From Microbacteriaceae bacterium (GTDB lineage: Bacteria; Actinomycetota; Actinomycetes; Actinomycetales; Microbacteriaceae), in assembly GCA_025464995.1 (NCBI GenBank), contig JAODMO010000039.1, positions 20,674 to 84,673 on the forward strand: DNA of 64,000 nt. Direction: 5' to 3'. Below, piece by piece: positions 27,238-35,802 of the stretch (position 1 is its first letter; each line of letters opens with the position of its first letter). Made by a program: the position numbers and the translations under genes. Under the pieces are notes generated by a model, which saw only the letters and a program-made list of their open reading frames with translations, had not been told where the DNA came from and did no database searches.

Positions 27238-27835
27238 CGCCGAATTCCCGACCATGCGGTACCCGACGCTGCGCAGCAGCGCACAGGGCGATCGTGACGC
27301 CCGCGCCCGCGCCGGCGGTCACGCGGCCGGGTACACCGCCGGGCTCCGCGCCGCCGAGGCGGATGTCGCGGCTCGCATCGCCGCGCTCGAGGCCGAAAGA
27401 GCCGCCGAGTCGGTGCACGCCTCGGCGCGCGTCGACCGCGCCGTCCTCCTCCTCGCCGCAGCGGCCAGGGCGCTCGACGCACGAACCGTGCCCGTGCTCG
27501 CGGGGGCGCAGGCCACCATCGAGGACGCTGCGCTGCAACTCGCCGAGGCGGTCGTCGCCTCCGAGTTCGGCGACTCCGGGTCGGTGGCGAGGTCGGCGAT
27601 GCACCGGGCCCTGTCCGGTGTCGACACGGCCATCGTGCACACCGTCCGCATGAACCCCGTCGACCTCGAGACCCTCGAATCCCTCGACCTCACGCCCGTC
27701 GGCGTCGACTTCACCGCCGACCCCTCGCTCTCTCGCGGCGACGCCGTCACGGAGTTCCCCGACGGCTACCTCGACGCGCGCGTCTCCACCGCGCTCGCCC
27801 GTGCCCGTGCGGCGCTCGAGGGGGCCCGCCCGTGA
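27227..27835 (+). CDS. fliH: Flagellar export ATPase regulator FliH
   Basis: ATG 27227 overlaps fliG by 11 nt. The 202-residue product has a GGHAAGYTAGLRAAEADVAARI segment with the GxxxG repeats of FliH, and a helical linker. The C-terminal part (NPVDLETLE, VDFTADPSLSRGDAVTEFPDGYLDARV) resembles V/A-ATPase subunit E. It is predicted to hold FliI inactive in the cytoplasm and dock it at the export gate. It is poorly conserved, so position supports the call as much as sequence. Confidence 0.85.
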   Translation: MSTDAEFPTMRYPTLRSSAQGDRDARARAGGHAAGYTAGLRAAEADVAARIAALEAERAAESVHASARVDRAVLLLAAAARALDARTVPVLAGAQATIEDAALQLAEAVVASEFGDSGSVARSAMHRALSGVDTAIVHTVRMNPVDLETLESLDLTPVGVDFTADPSLSRGDAVTEFPDGYLDARVSTALARARAALEGARP

Positions 27836-29154
27836 CCCAGACGCTCCTGCCATCGCGAGGCTTCCGCGCGGCCGTCGACGCCGCACGCCCTCAGCGGGTC
27901 GGCGTCGTCTCGTCGATCGTCGGTCTGGGCATCGAGATCAGCGGCCTGGACTGCGCGATCGGCGACCTCGTGACGGTCGGCGACGACGCCTCCGTCGTGT
28001 CGGAGGTCATCGCCTCGTCGCGCGGCGCGCTGCGCTGCATGCCCCTGGGCCGCCTGACCGGTGTCAGCGCGGGTGCGCCAGCCCGTGCACACGTATCGCC
28101 CATGCTCGTGCCCACCGGCAACGGGCTGTTCGGTCGGGTCATCGACGGGCTCGGTCGGCCGATCGACGGCAAGGGCCCGCTCCTCGCCGACTCCTACGTG
28201 TCCATCGACAACGAGAGCCCGTCCGCGATGGACCGCGCTCGCATCGACACCCCGTTGCAGCTGGGGGTGCGCGTGCTCGACACCCTCACGACGGTCGGCC
28301 GCGGCCAGCGCATGGGGCTCTTCGCCGGTTCCGGCGTTGGCAAGTCCTCCCTTCTCTCCATGATCGCGCGCGGCACGGACGCCGAGGTGTCGGTCATCGC
28401 GCTCGTCGGTGAGCGCGGTCGCGAGGTGCGTGAGTTCCTCGAGGACGACCTCGGCCCCGAGGGTCTCGCCCGGTCGATCGTCGTCGTGTCGACATCCGAC
28501 GAGCCGGCCATGATGCGCATGCGGGCCGCCTTCGTGGCCACGCGCATCGCCGAGTCCTTCCGCGACCGCGGCGCCCACGTCATGCTCATGATGGACTCGC
28601 TCACCCGCGTCGCCATGGCGCAGCGCGAGATCGGGCTCTCCGTCGGCGAACCGCCGGCCACGCGCGGCTATCCGCCGTCGACCTTCTCCGTGCTCGCTCG
28701 ACTGCTCGAGCGAGCGGGTACGAGCGAGTGCGGCTCCGTCACCGGCATCTACACGGTGCTCGTCGACGGCGACGACCACAACGAACCGATCGCCGACTCG
28801 GCCCGTTCGATCCTCGACGGCCACGTGGTGCTCGACCGCAAGCTCGCCATTTCGGGGCACTTCCCCTCGGTCGACACCCTCGGTTCGATCTCGAGAGTCG
28901 CCTCACGGGTCAATACGGGCGAGCACACCGAGGTCGCGGCCCAGCTGCGCAAGGTGCTCGCCGCCCGCAAATCGGCGCAAGACCTGCTCGACATCGGCGC
29001 CTACCAGCCCGGCGCCAATCGTCTCGTCGACGCCGCGGTGACCTTCGAGGCCGAGATCAACGACTTCCTCCAGCAGCGGATGACCGACCAGTCGAGTGTC
29101 GACGACGCGTGGGATCGGCTCACCCGGCTCACCCGCGCGTTCGGGGTGAACTGA
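27832..29154 (+). CDS. fliI: Flagellum-specific ATP synthase FliI
   Basis: GTG 27832 overlaps fliH by 4 nt. The 440-residue protein has Walker A GLFAGSGVGKSSLL (about 162-175), Walker B region VMLMMDSLTRVAMAQREIGLSVGEPPATRGYPPS, and SVSVIALVGERGREVREF. It is the hexameric ATPase of the flagellar type III export apparatus. Confidence 0.96.
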   Translation: MTQTLLPSRGFRAAVDAARPQRVGVVSSIVGLGIEISGLDCAIGDLVTVGDDASVVSEVIASSRGALRCMPLGRLTGVSAGAPARAHVSPMLVPTGNGLFGRVIDGLGRPIDGKGPLLADSYVSIDNESPSAMDRARIDTPLQLGVRVLDTLTTVGRGQRMGLFAGSGVGKSSLLSMIARGTDAEVSVIALVGERGREVREFLEDDLGPEGLARSIVVVSTSDEPAMMRMRAAFVATRIAESFRDRGAHVMLMMDSLTRVAMAQREIGLSVGEPPATRGYPPSTFSVLARLLERAGTSECGSVTGIYTVLVDGDDHNEPIADSARSILDGHVVLDRKLAISGHFPSVDTLGSISRVASRVNTGEHTEVAAQLRKVLAARKSAQDLLDIGAYQPGANRLVDAAVTFEAEINDFLQQRMTDQSSVDDAWDRLTRLTRAFGVN

Positions 29155-29588
29155 TGGCGCGCGCGTTCCGGCTCGCCGGCCTGCTGCGGCTTCGGCAGGT
29201 GCAGCAGGAGCAGGCGGCGAGTGACCTCGCGTCGGCCAACGCCCGCGCTCGCGCAAATGCGCTTCACCAGAACCGCACGCGTGCCGCCCTCGGCGGCATT
29301 TCTGCCGAACCCACGAGCAGCAACGTGCTCTATGCGATCGCGGCGGCGCGTTCGTCGTCACGGAGCATGCTCGCCGAGCTCGAGGCCGTCGACTTCCGCA
29401 CTCAGGCGCAGGTGGATTCGGCGGCAGCGGCCTATGCCGAGGCGCGCACCCGCTCGCTCGGGCTCGAGAAGCTCGAGGCGAGGCACATCGAGACAGAAGG
29501 CGGCGCGGACGTGGCCGCGCAGCAGGCCGCCATCGACGAGATCTCGTCGACGACGATCCACCGCACCCGGAACGGGGACACACCGTGA
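29154..29588 (+). CDS. fliJ: Flagellar export chaperone FliJ
   Basis: ATG 29154 overlaps the fliI stop by 1 nt. The 144-residue product is a long antiparallel coiled coil starting MARAFRLAGLLRLRQVQQEQAASDLA, as in FliJ. FliJ forms the stalk in the FliI ring and helps open the FlhA gate. The sequence is weakly conserved; gene order decides the call. Confidence 0.85.
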   Translation: MARAFRLAGLLRLRQVQQEQAASDLASANARARANALHQNRTRAALGGISAEPTSSNVLYAIAAARSSSRSMLAELEAVDFRTQAQVDSAAAAYAEARTRSLGLEKLEARHIETEGGADVAAQQAAIDEISSTTIHRTRNGDTP

Positions 29589-31093
29589 CCATGATCGGAC
29601 CATTCGCCCCGGCGGCGACCGCCCCGGCGGCGTCGTCTGCGAGCGGCACCCAGTCGGGAGCCGCTGATTTCGGCGCGACGATGCTCGGCGCGCTCGCGTC
29701 GGCAACCGCCGCGGCGAGTGACCAGGCCGTGCCAGGGCAGGCCGTGACCGGCCAGGCTGTGACAGACCGGTCGGCGACTCCGCGGTCGGCAACTCCGACG
29801 TCGGCGATCCCGGCCACGTCGACCGAACCCGCGGCGGCCGCCGCCTCCGCGCTGCACATCGCCGGCACGCCGAGGCCCGTGCACGTGGCCGTCGGTGCCG
29901 CAGCGACGCCGCCCGCAGACACCGGCACGCCGGCGGACACCGGCACCGCCAGGCCCGTCGATGCGGACGCGGACGTCTCAGCCGATGCGTCCGCGGACGC
30001 CCCCACGTTCGCCCCGGGTGTGCCCGCCCTTCCGCTCCCGGGTGCGGCGTCGCCCGCGTTGCCCGTCTCCCTTCCCCTCGCTCCGGTCGTCGACGAGGCG
30101 GCCGCCCCCGACACCGCGGTCACGACACCGGACGCCAGCGCGGCGATCGAGGCGGCTCCCGCCGCTCTCCCGTCGGCAATGACCTCGACAGCGGCGGTTC
30201 CGGCGGGGTTGCGCCCCGTCGAGACCCGGATGCCGACGGCCGCCGCGAGCGCCACTCCCGCAATGGACTCCGCCGCCTCGCCGCCGCAGGCGGCACCCAA
30301 GCCCACCGGGTCGGGTGCCGTCGTCGCCACCGCGTTGCCCTCAGTACCCGCCTCCGCAGCACCCGTCTCCGCAGCACCCGTCTCCGCAGCGCCGGCCTCC
30401 GGCGCGCCCGCCTCTGCGGCGCCCGCCGCTCCCACGCCCGCCGCTCCCACGCGTGCTACGGCCGCCGGCGCTGCATCCGGCCTGGCGACGACGATGGCCG
30501 AACCGGCGGTCATTGCGGAAAGCAGCGGTGCCGACACCGTCGCACCCGTCGCCCTCGTGGCTTCGACCGCGGCGGACGCGCCCGGCGACCTGCCGCCCAC
30601 GCTAGCCCCCACCTTCGCCCCGACGCAGATCACGCCCGTCGCGGTATCCGTACCCGTCGCCGCGTCGCCGGTCGCCGCCCCGCCGACGCCGTTCGCGACC
30701 CAGGTCGCGACGCCGATCTTCACGCTCGCCGCCGCCGGCCCGGGGGAGCACGTCATGACCATAGACATCACCCCCGACAACCTCGGACCGATCACCGTCC
30801 GTGCCCACGTCGGCGCGGAGGGCGTGCGGGTGGAACTGTTCGCACCGACCGACCTCGCCCGAGACGCGATCCGCGCGATCCTGCCCGACATCCGTCGCGA
30901 CATGACCGGCGCAGGCCTCGGCACGAACCTCGACCTGTCGTCACAGAACCAGCCGGCCGATCGCGGCCAGGGCGACGGCCAGCCCCGCCGTGACACCAGC
31001 GCCGAACAGCGCGCAGCCGTCGAGACGGCAGCCGCGGCCGAGCGCCCGTGGCTGCTCAGCGACCCGTCGACGACGATCGACGTGATGGCATGA
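29585..31093 (+). CDS. fliK: Flagellar hook-length control protein FliK
   Basis: GTG 29585 overlaps fliJ by 4 nt. The 502-residue product is an Ala/Pro/Thr-rich, probably extended ruler for about 370 residues, including short tandem repeats (30346-30450). A compact C-terminal switch domain (about 385-460) contains MTIDITPDNLGPITVRAHV, matching the LxPxxLGxVxV core of Flg_hook. It measures the hook and switches export specificity through FlhB. Confidence 0.9.
   Translation: MTMIGPFAPAATAPAASSASGTQSGAADFGATMLGALASATAAASDQAVPGQAVTGQAVTDRSATPRSATPTSAIPATSTEPAAAAASALHIAGTPRPVHVAVGAAATPPADTGTPADTGTARPVDADADVSADASADAPTFAPGVPALPLPGAASPALPVSLPLAPVVDEAAAPDTAVTTPDASAAIEAAPAALPSAMTSTAAVPAGLRPVETRMPTAAASATPAMDSAASPPQAAPKPTGSGAVVATALPSVPASAAPVSAAPVSAAPASGAPASAAPAAPTPAAPTRATAAGAASGLATTMAEPAVIAESSGADTVAPVALVASTAADAPGDLPPTLAPTFAPTQITPVAVSVPVAASPVAAPPTPFATQVATPIFTLAAAGPGEHVMTIDITPDNLGPITVRAHVGAEGVRVELFAPTDLARDAIRAILPDIRRDMTGAGLGTNLDLSSQNQPADRGQGDGQPRRDTSAEQRAAVETAAAAERPWLLSDPSTTIDVMA
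30346..30450. repeat. Seven 15-bp tandem units inside fliK
   Basis: Units of the type ACCCGTCTCCGCAGC repeat in frame at a 15-bp period. Two identical copies lie at 30361-30390, with diverged copies before and after, ending with two identical GCCCGCCGCTCCCAC units. They encode a 5-residue Ala/Pro/Ser repeat. Copy number may vary between strains and alter ruler length. Confidence 0.75.
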
Positions 31094-31145
31094 ACGCCCG
31101 GATGACCCCCACGACTGCGACGCCGACCACAAGGAGCACCCGAGC

Positions 31146-31595
31146 ATGAGCATCGACACCATCACAGGCACCGTGAGCTCCCAGGCGGCCGCCGCCGCGG
31201 CTGCCGCAGCGCAGGCCGAGGCCGCGCGCGCGCCGAAGAAGACGATGGACTCCGAGGTCTTCATGTCGCTGCTCGTGTCGCAGCTGCGCAACCAAGACCC
31301 GAGCTCGCCCATGGACACCAACGAGATGATCTCGCAGACGACGCAGCTCGCGATGATGGAGAAGATGACGGAGCTCACCGCGACGAGCACGGAGAACTTC
31401 TCCCTCCAGATGCGCATCGCCGCGGCCGCGATCGTCGGCAAAGAGGTCAGCTACCTGGATGCCACCACCGGACTCCCCGTCACGGGCACCGCCGGCAGCG
31501 TCTCGTTCACCGGGGCGGTGCCGACCGTGTCGATCGGCGGCAAGGACATACCGCTCGATCTCGTCGCCGGCATCACCACCACCAAGACCTCCTAA
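31146..31595 (+). CDS. flgD: Flagellar hook capping protein FlgD
   Basis: ATG 31146 follows AAGGAG. The 149-residue product has the conserved FlgD core MDSEVFMSLLVSQLRNQDPSSPMDTNEM and QTTQLAMMEKM, then a short beta domain with AAAIVGKEVSYLD. It is short, because the FlnC-like C-terminal domains of longer FlgD proteins are reduced. It caps the growing hook. Confidence 0.92.
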   Translation: MSIDTITGTVSSQAAAAAAAAAQAEAARAPKKTMDSEVFMSLLVSQLRNQDPSSPMDTNEMISQTTQLAMMEKMTELTATSTENFSLQMRIAAAAIVGKEVSYLDATTGLPVTGTAGSVSFTGAVPTVSIGGKDIPLDLVAGITTTKTS

Positions 31596-31634
31596 CCGCT
31601 TCTCAACCTCCGTCACCAACCGAAAGGCTCACCC

Positions 31635-32813
31635 ATGCTTCGCTCCCTCTATGCAGGTATCTCCGGTCTTCGCTCGCACCAGACCATGCTCGACGTCACC
31701 GGCAACAACATCGCCAACGTCAACACCACCGCGTTCAAGTCGTCGTCCACCCAGTTCCAGGACACTCTGTCGCAGCTGACCCAGGGTGCGAGCGGACCGC
31801 AGACCGGCATCGGCGGAACCAACCCGGCGCAGGTCGGCCTCGGTGTTCTCGTCGCGGGCATCTCCACGAACTTCGCCCAGGGCTCGACGCAGGCCACCGG
31901 CAAGGCGAGCGACCTGATGATCTCCGGCGACGGCTTCTTCGTCACCCGCCAGGGCAACCAGACCTCGTACACGCGGGCCGGCTCCTTCGACTTCGACGCC
32001 GACGGCCGGCTCACAAGCCCAGACGGCTCGCTCGTGCAGGGCTGGTCTGCGGTCGACGGTGTCGTCGCCGACGGTGGTCTCGTCAGCGACATCAAGCTCC
32101 CCCTGAACGCCATCTCCCCCGGTGTCGCCACGACCAGTGCGACAATGGGTGGCAACCTCCCCTCCGATGCGGCGACGGGCTCTGTGCTGGTTCGCGACAT
32201 CGAGGTCTTCGACGCGACCGGCGATTCCCGCAGCCTCTCGCTCACCTTCACCAAGACCGCGGCTGGCTGGAATGTCGGCGGGGTCGACTCCGCGGCGCCC
32301 GGCACCACCGTCACCAGCTCCCTCACCTTCGCCAACGGTGCGCAGACGAGCGCCGGGCTCATGACCGTGAACGGTGTCGCGCTCGACCTGAGCAAGGTCA
32401 GTGGCTTCGCCTCCCTGACGAGCGTCGCGACGACGGCGAAGGACGGCCGAGCGGCCGGCAAGCTCGAGTCGTACACCCTCTCGAAGGACGGCACGCTCAT
32501 CGGCTCCTTCAGCAACGGCGCCTCGCAGGCTCTCGCCCGCGTCGTGCTCGCGACCTTCACGAACCCGAGCGGCCTCGAGAAGGCCGGCTCATCGTCGTAC
32601 CGCGCCACGTTCAACTCGGGCGACGTGCAGATCGGAGCGCCCGGTGCCGACGGTTTCGGGTCGCTCACGAGCGGCGCCCTCGAGATGTCGAACGTCGACC
32701 TCTCGCAGGAGTTCACCAACCTGATCGTCGCGCAGCGCGGTTTCCAGGCAAACGCGCGAATCATCACCACGTCTGACGAGGTCCTCCAGGAGCTCACCAA
32801 CCTCAAGCGCTAG
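31635..32813 (+). CDS. flgE: Flagellar hook protein FlgE
   Basis: ATG 31635 follows GAAAGG. The 392-residue protein starts MLRSLYAGISGLRSHQTMLD and has GNNIANVNTTAFKSS and LMISGDGFFVTRQG. It ends with MSNVDLSQEFTNLIVAQRGFQANARII and VLQELTNLKR, as in hook and distal-rod proteins. It is the only FlgE/F/G-type gene in the cluster, so distal-rod FlgF and FlgG must be elsewhere or absent. Confidence 0.94.
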   Translation: MLRSLYAGISGLRSHQTMLDVTGNNIANVNTTAFKSSSTQFQDTLSQLTQGASGPQTGIGGTNPAQVGLGVLVAGISTNFAQGSTQATGKASDLMISGDGFFVTRQGNQTSYTRAGSFDFDADGRLTSPDGSLVQGWSAVDGVVADGGLVSDIKLPLNAISPGVATTSATMGGNLPSDAATGSVLVRDIEVFDATGDSRSLSLTFTKTAAGWNVGGVDSAAPGTTVTSSLTFANGAQTSAGLMTVNGVALDLSKVSGFASLTSVATTAKDGRAAGKLESYTLSKDGTLIGSFSNGASQALARVVLATFTNPSGLEKAGSSSYRATFNSGDVQIGAPGADGFGSLTSGALEMSNVDLSQEFTNLIVAQRGFQANARIITTSDEVLQELTNLKR

Positions 32814-32844
32814 TCGCCGCGATCGTCATCGGCCGTCGTTTGCC

Positions 32845-32871
32845 TTACACGGGGCAGGCGGCGGCCGATAG
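32845..32871 (+). promoter_or_regulatory. Sigma-28 (FliA) promoter of flbD-motA-motB
   Basis: TTAC (32845-32848), 15 nt, then GCCGATAG (32864-32871), in the 106-nt gap after flgE. Flanks TGC...TG are identical to those of the promoter inside motB. Confidence 0.8.
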
Positions 32872-32919
32872 TGATGTCTAAGCGACCCAGGAAGGGTCGC
32901 CTCTACTGGGGATGGATCC

Positions 32920-33243
32920 ATGATCGTTGTCACGCGGCTTAACAACAGCCAGTTTGCGATCAATCCCGACCTCATCGAGCGCATCCACTCGAACCCCGAC
33001 ACGACCCTCGTCATGGTGGACGGTGCGAAGTACATCATCACCGAGTCGATGGACGAGGCGATCGAGAAGATCGCCACCTACCGCGCACGCGTGATCGCGC
33101 TCACGCACGAGATCTCGGAGTCGAGACTGACTCCGGGAGCCCGTGCACTCGGCTTGGTCAGCTCCATCGACCACGCCGGGCACAACGACGACGACAATGA
33201 CGAGGACGAAGGCGTTACCTCGATGGGCCCGAGGAAAATTTGA
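32920..33243 (+). CDS. flbD: FlbD-family small flagellar protein
   Basis: This 107-residue product starts at ATG 32920. The first 60 residues match the FlbD/SwrD family: VTRLNNSQFAINPDLIERIHSNPDTTLVMVDGAKYII, followed by ESMDEAIEKI. SwrD in Bacillus raises motor torque through the stators, fitting the motA neighbour. The Asp/Glu-rich tail is extra. This is not the Caulobacter response regulator of the same symbol. Confidence 0.88.
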   Translation: MIVVTRLNNSQFAINPDLIERIHSNPDTTLVMVDGAKYIITESMDEAIEKIATYRARVIALTHEISESRLTPGARALGLVSSIDHAGHNDDDNDEDEGVTSMGPRKI

Positions 33244-34007
33244 TGGATCCCGCAACCATAATCGGGCTACTCGTAGCCTTCGGCGCACTCTTCGCGATGA
33301 TCACCCTCGAGGGGTCGAGCATCACGGCGATCCTGCTGCCGGCGCCCATCATCCTCGTCTTCGGTGCGACGATCGCCGTCGGCATCGCCGGCGCGACCAT
33401 CAAGGACGCGATCTCCGCCTTCAAGGCGCTGCCGAGTGCGTTCATGGGTAAGACGTCGAAGCCGCAGAACACCATCGACCTGCTCGTCTCGCTCGCAGAG
33501 AAGGCGCGCACCGACGGGCTCCTCTCGCTCGAGCAGGAGGCGGAGGGCGTGGATGACCCGTTCCTCAAGGGCGCGCTGCAGAACGTCGCCGACGGCACCG
33601 ACGGCGAGGAGCTTCGCATCCTCCTCGAGGACGAGCTCGCCACGAAGGCGAAATCGCAACGCAACGCGGCCAAGTACTTCACGACGATGGGCGGATACGC
33701 CCCCACCGTCGGCATCATCGGCACCGTCGTCTCGCTCACCCACGTGCTCGAGAACCTGTCGACGCCCGACCACCTCGGCCCGATGATCGCCGCCGCCTTC
33801 GTCGCCACGCTGTGGGGGCTGCTCTCCGCCAACTTCATCTGGCTGCCCATCGGCTCGCGTCTCCGTCGTCTCTCCGACCTCGACGTCGACCGAATGACCC
33901 TCACCATGGAGGGCGTGCTCGCGATCCAGTCGGGCAGCCAGCCGCGACTGCTCGGCGAACGACTGCGCGCGATGGTGCCCGCCGACCAGCTGGCGAAGGC
34001 GGCATGA
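33243..34007 (+). CDS. motA: Flagellar motor stator protein MotA
   Basis: ATG 33243 overlaps the flbD stop by 1 nt and follows GAGGAAAA. The 254-residue protein has four hydrophobic segments. The stator prolines are visible in GGYAPTVGIIGTVVSL and in the last helix region FIWLPIGSRLRRL. MotA and MotB form the ion channel that drives rotation. Confidence 0.94.
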   Translation: MDPATIIGLLVAFGALFAMITLEGSSITAILLPAPIILVFGATIAVGIAGATIKDAISAFKALPSAFMGKTSKPQNTIDLLVSLAEKARTDGLLSLEQEAEGVDDPFLKGALQNVADGTDGEELRILLEDELATKAKSQRNAAKYFTTMGGYAPTVGIIGTVVSLTHVLENLSTPDHLGPMIAAAFVATLWGLLSANFIWLPIGSRLRRLSDLDVDRMTLTMEGVLAIQSGSQPRLLGERLRAMVPADQLAKAA

Positions 34008-34861
34008 GCGCGCCGCGCAAGCGCGGCAGCGGGCTCGAGGAGGAGCACGTAGAACACGTCGACGAACGCTGGATGGCCTCCTACATGGACATGGTCACCG
34101 TGCTCATGTGCATGTTCATCGTGCTCTTCGCCATGTCCACCGTCGACGCGGACAAGTTCGAGCAGCTGCGCAACTCACTCGCGACCGGATTCGGCCAGAT
34201 GGAGGCCGGGTCCGTCGACACCGCGAAGGGCGTCGTCGTGCCGGCCGACCAGGTCGATGACACCGGCGGGCTCGTCGATCTCCCCGTGACCCAGCTCGAT
34301 CTCGCGAAGGCTGAGGTCGACAAGCTCGAGGCGCTCAAGGAGCAGATGCGGGTGAACCTCGAGGCCAGAGGACTCGCGCAGACCGTCCAATTCGAGATCG
34401 ACGAGCGGGGTCTCACCATCCGCCTCGTCGGCTCGGAGACATTCTTCGGCGCCAATAGCGTCGATCTCTCGGCCACGGCGTTCGCCGTACTCGACGCCGT
34501 ATCTCCCGTGCTCGCGAGCACGCACTACGAGATCGCCGTTGAAGGCCACGCAGATGTGCGCCCGCCCGGTGCGCCGTATGCGACGAACTGGGAGCTCTCC
34601 TCGGGAAGAGCGACTCAGGTGCTCCGTCGCATCGTCGAGTCGGGCGGAGTCGCCCAGGAGCGCGTCGGGGCGGTCGGATTCGGGTCCGCCCGCCCCATCG
34701 CCAACGGATCGAGCGAGGCAGACCTGGCCGCGAACCGCCGTGTCGATGTCGTCGTCATCTCCGACCAGCCGGAGTCGGTCCGTGCGCTCATCCCCTCCGT
34801 GCTCGAGAACTACGCGACGATCCCGGCCGATGCCTTACCGGGAGCCGACGCCGGCCGATAG
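34004..34861 (+). CDS. motB: Flagellar motor stator protein MotB
   Basis: ATG 34004 overlaps motA by 4 nt. The 285-residue protein has one transmembrane helix (about 25-45) containing the ion-carrying Asp in SYMDMVTVLMCMF. The C-terminal OmpA-like peptidoglycan-binding domain (about 150-265) has VEGHADVR, NWELSSGRATQVLR and NRRVDVVV. It anchors the stator to the wall. The flbD-motA-motB order favours a proton-type pair, but ion choice cannot be read here. Confidence 0.94.
   Translation: MSAPRKRGSGLEEEHVEHVDERWMASYMDMVTVLMCMFIVLFAMSTVDADKFEQLRNSLATGFGQMEAGSVDTAKGVVVPADQVDDTGGLVDLPVTQLDLAKAEVDKLEALKEQMRVNLEARGLAQTVQFEIDERGLTIRLVGSETFFGANSVDLSATAFAVLDAVSPVLASTHYEIAVEGHADVRPPGAPYATNWELSSGRATQVLRRIVESGGVAQERVGAVGFGSARPIANGSSEADLAANRRVDVVVISDQPESVRALIPSVLENYATIPADALPGADAGR
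34835..34861 (+). promoter_or_regulatory. Intragenic sigma-28 promoter at the motB 3' end, upstream of fliM
   Basis: TTAC (34835-34838), 15 nt, GCCGATAG (34854-34861). The -10 covers the last codons and TAG stop of motB. Transcription would start near 34868, almost at a GTG (34870), so fliM could be translated from a leaderless or very short-leader mRNA. Confidence 0.75.
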
Positions 34862-34869
34862 TGCCATGC

Positions 34870-35802
34870 GTGACTGTCCAGGAACACATGGCCGTCGGCG
34901 CGCCCGCGAAGCCCGCCCCCACGGTAGAGCTGTACGACTTCCGTCGTCCCACCACCCTCGCGCGTGAGCACGCTCGCGTGCTCGAGCTCGCATTCGAGAC
35001 CTTCGCGCGCCAGTGGGGAACGCAGCTGACAGCGAACGTGCGCGTCGTCTCCCAGGTGAGCTGCGAGCAGGTCATCATGCAGTCGTACGACGAGTACGCG
35101 TCGGGGCTGCCCTCCATGACCGCCATGGTGCTCTGCACCCTCGATTCGAGCGACGCCAAGGCGGTCGTGCAGCTTCCCGCGGCCGCAGCCCTCGGCTGGG
35201 TCGCCTACATGCTGGGCTCGGCTAAGCCGCGTGCCATCGAGGAGCGCAAGTTCACGCAGATCGAACAGGCCCTCATGCGCCGGCTCTTCGACGACGCGCT
35301 CGAAGACCTCCGCTACTCGTTCGGCCCCCTGCTCGTCACGCCCATCGCCGTCGACGGCATCCAGTACAACTCCCAGTTCGCCCAAGCCGCCGCGACCGGC
35401 GACCTCATGATCGTCGCATCCTTCATCGTCCGTGTCGGTGACACCTCGGCCCCGGCGACGCTCGCCATCCCGGCGGAGGTGCTCTTGCCGCAGCTCGGCG
35501 AGGCGAATCCGACCACCACCGTGGCGAACGCGCGCGACCTGGTCGCCGCACAGCTGAGCGGCGTGCCCGTCGAGGTGGCCCTTCGCCTCACCCCCGCCCG
35601 CGTGACACCGGCGGAGATCCTCGGCCTCGCGGTCGGCGACGTACTGCCCATCCCGCATCCCGCACACCGTCCATTCGAGCTCGCTGTCGACGGCCAAGTG
35701 CTGGCTCGCGGCGCGGCCGGCGCGAACGGCGCCCGCCTCGCGGTCGTCGTCGTCAGCACCTCTCTCACCACCCCAGACTTCAGCACCGAGGAGAACCAGT
35801 GA
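34870..35802 (+). CDS. fliM: Flagellar motor switch protein FliM
   Basis: Three starts compete. GTG 34861 overlaps the motB stop but lies upstream of the predicted transcript start. GTG 34870 gives MTVQEH, which fits related actinobacterial starts as I recall them. ATG 34888 has the best ribosome site (AGGAAC). I use 34870 (310 residues). The body has YDFRRPTTLAREHARVLELAFETFARQW, the FliM middle domain (YMLGSAKPRAIEERKFTQIEQALMRRL), and a C-terminal SpoA domain. No CheY-binding EIDxLL peptide is visible at the N-terminus. Confidence 0.9.
   Translation: MTVQEHMAVGAPAKPAPTVELYDFRRPTTLAREHARVLELAFETFARQWGTQLTANVRVVSQVSCEQVIMQSYDEYASGLPSMTAMVLCTLDSSDAKAVVQLPAAAALGWVAYMLGSAKPRAIEERKFTQIEQALMRRLFDDALEDLRYSFGPLLVTPIAVDGIQYNSQFAQAAATGDLMIVASFIVRVGDTSAPATLAIPAEVLLPQLGEANPTTTVANARDLVAAQLSGVPVEVALRLTPARVTPAEILGLAVGDVLPIPHPAHRPFELAVDGQVLARGAAGANGARLAVVVVSTSLTTPDFSTEENQ

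Noticed and set aside
30346-30450. CRISPR-like short repeats
   Set aside because: The units are contiguous, in frame and without spacers; they are coding tandem repeats.
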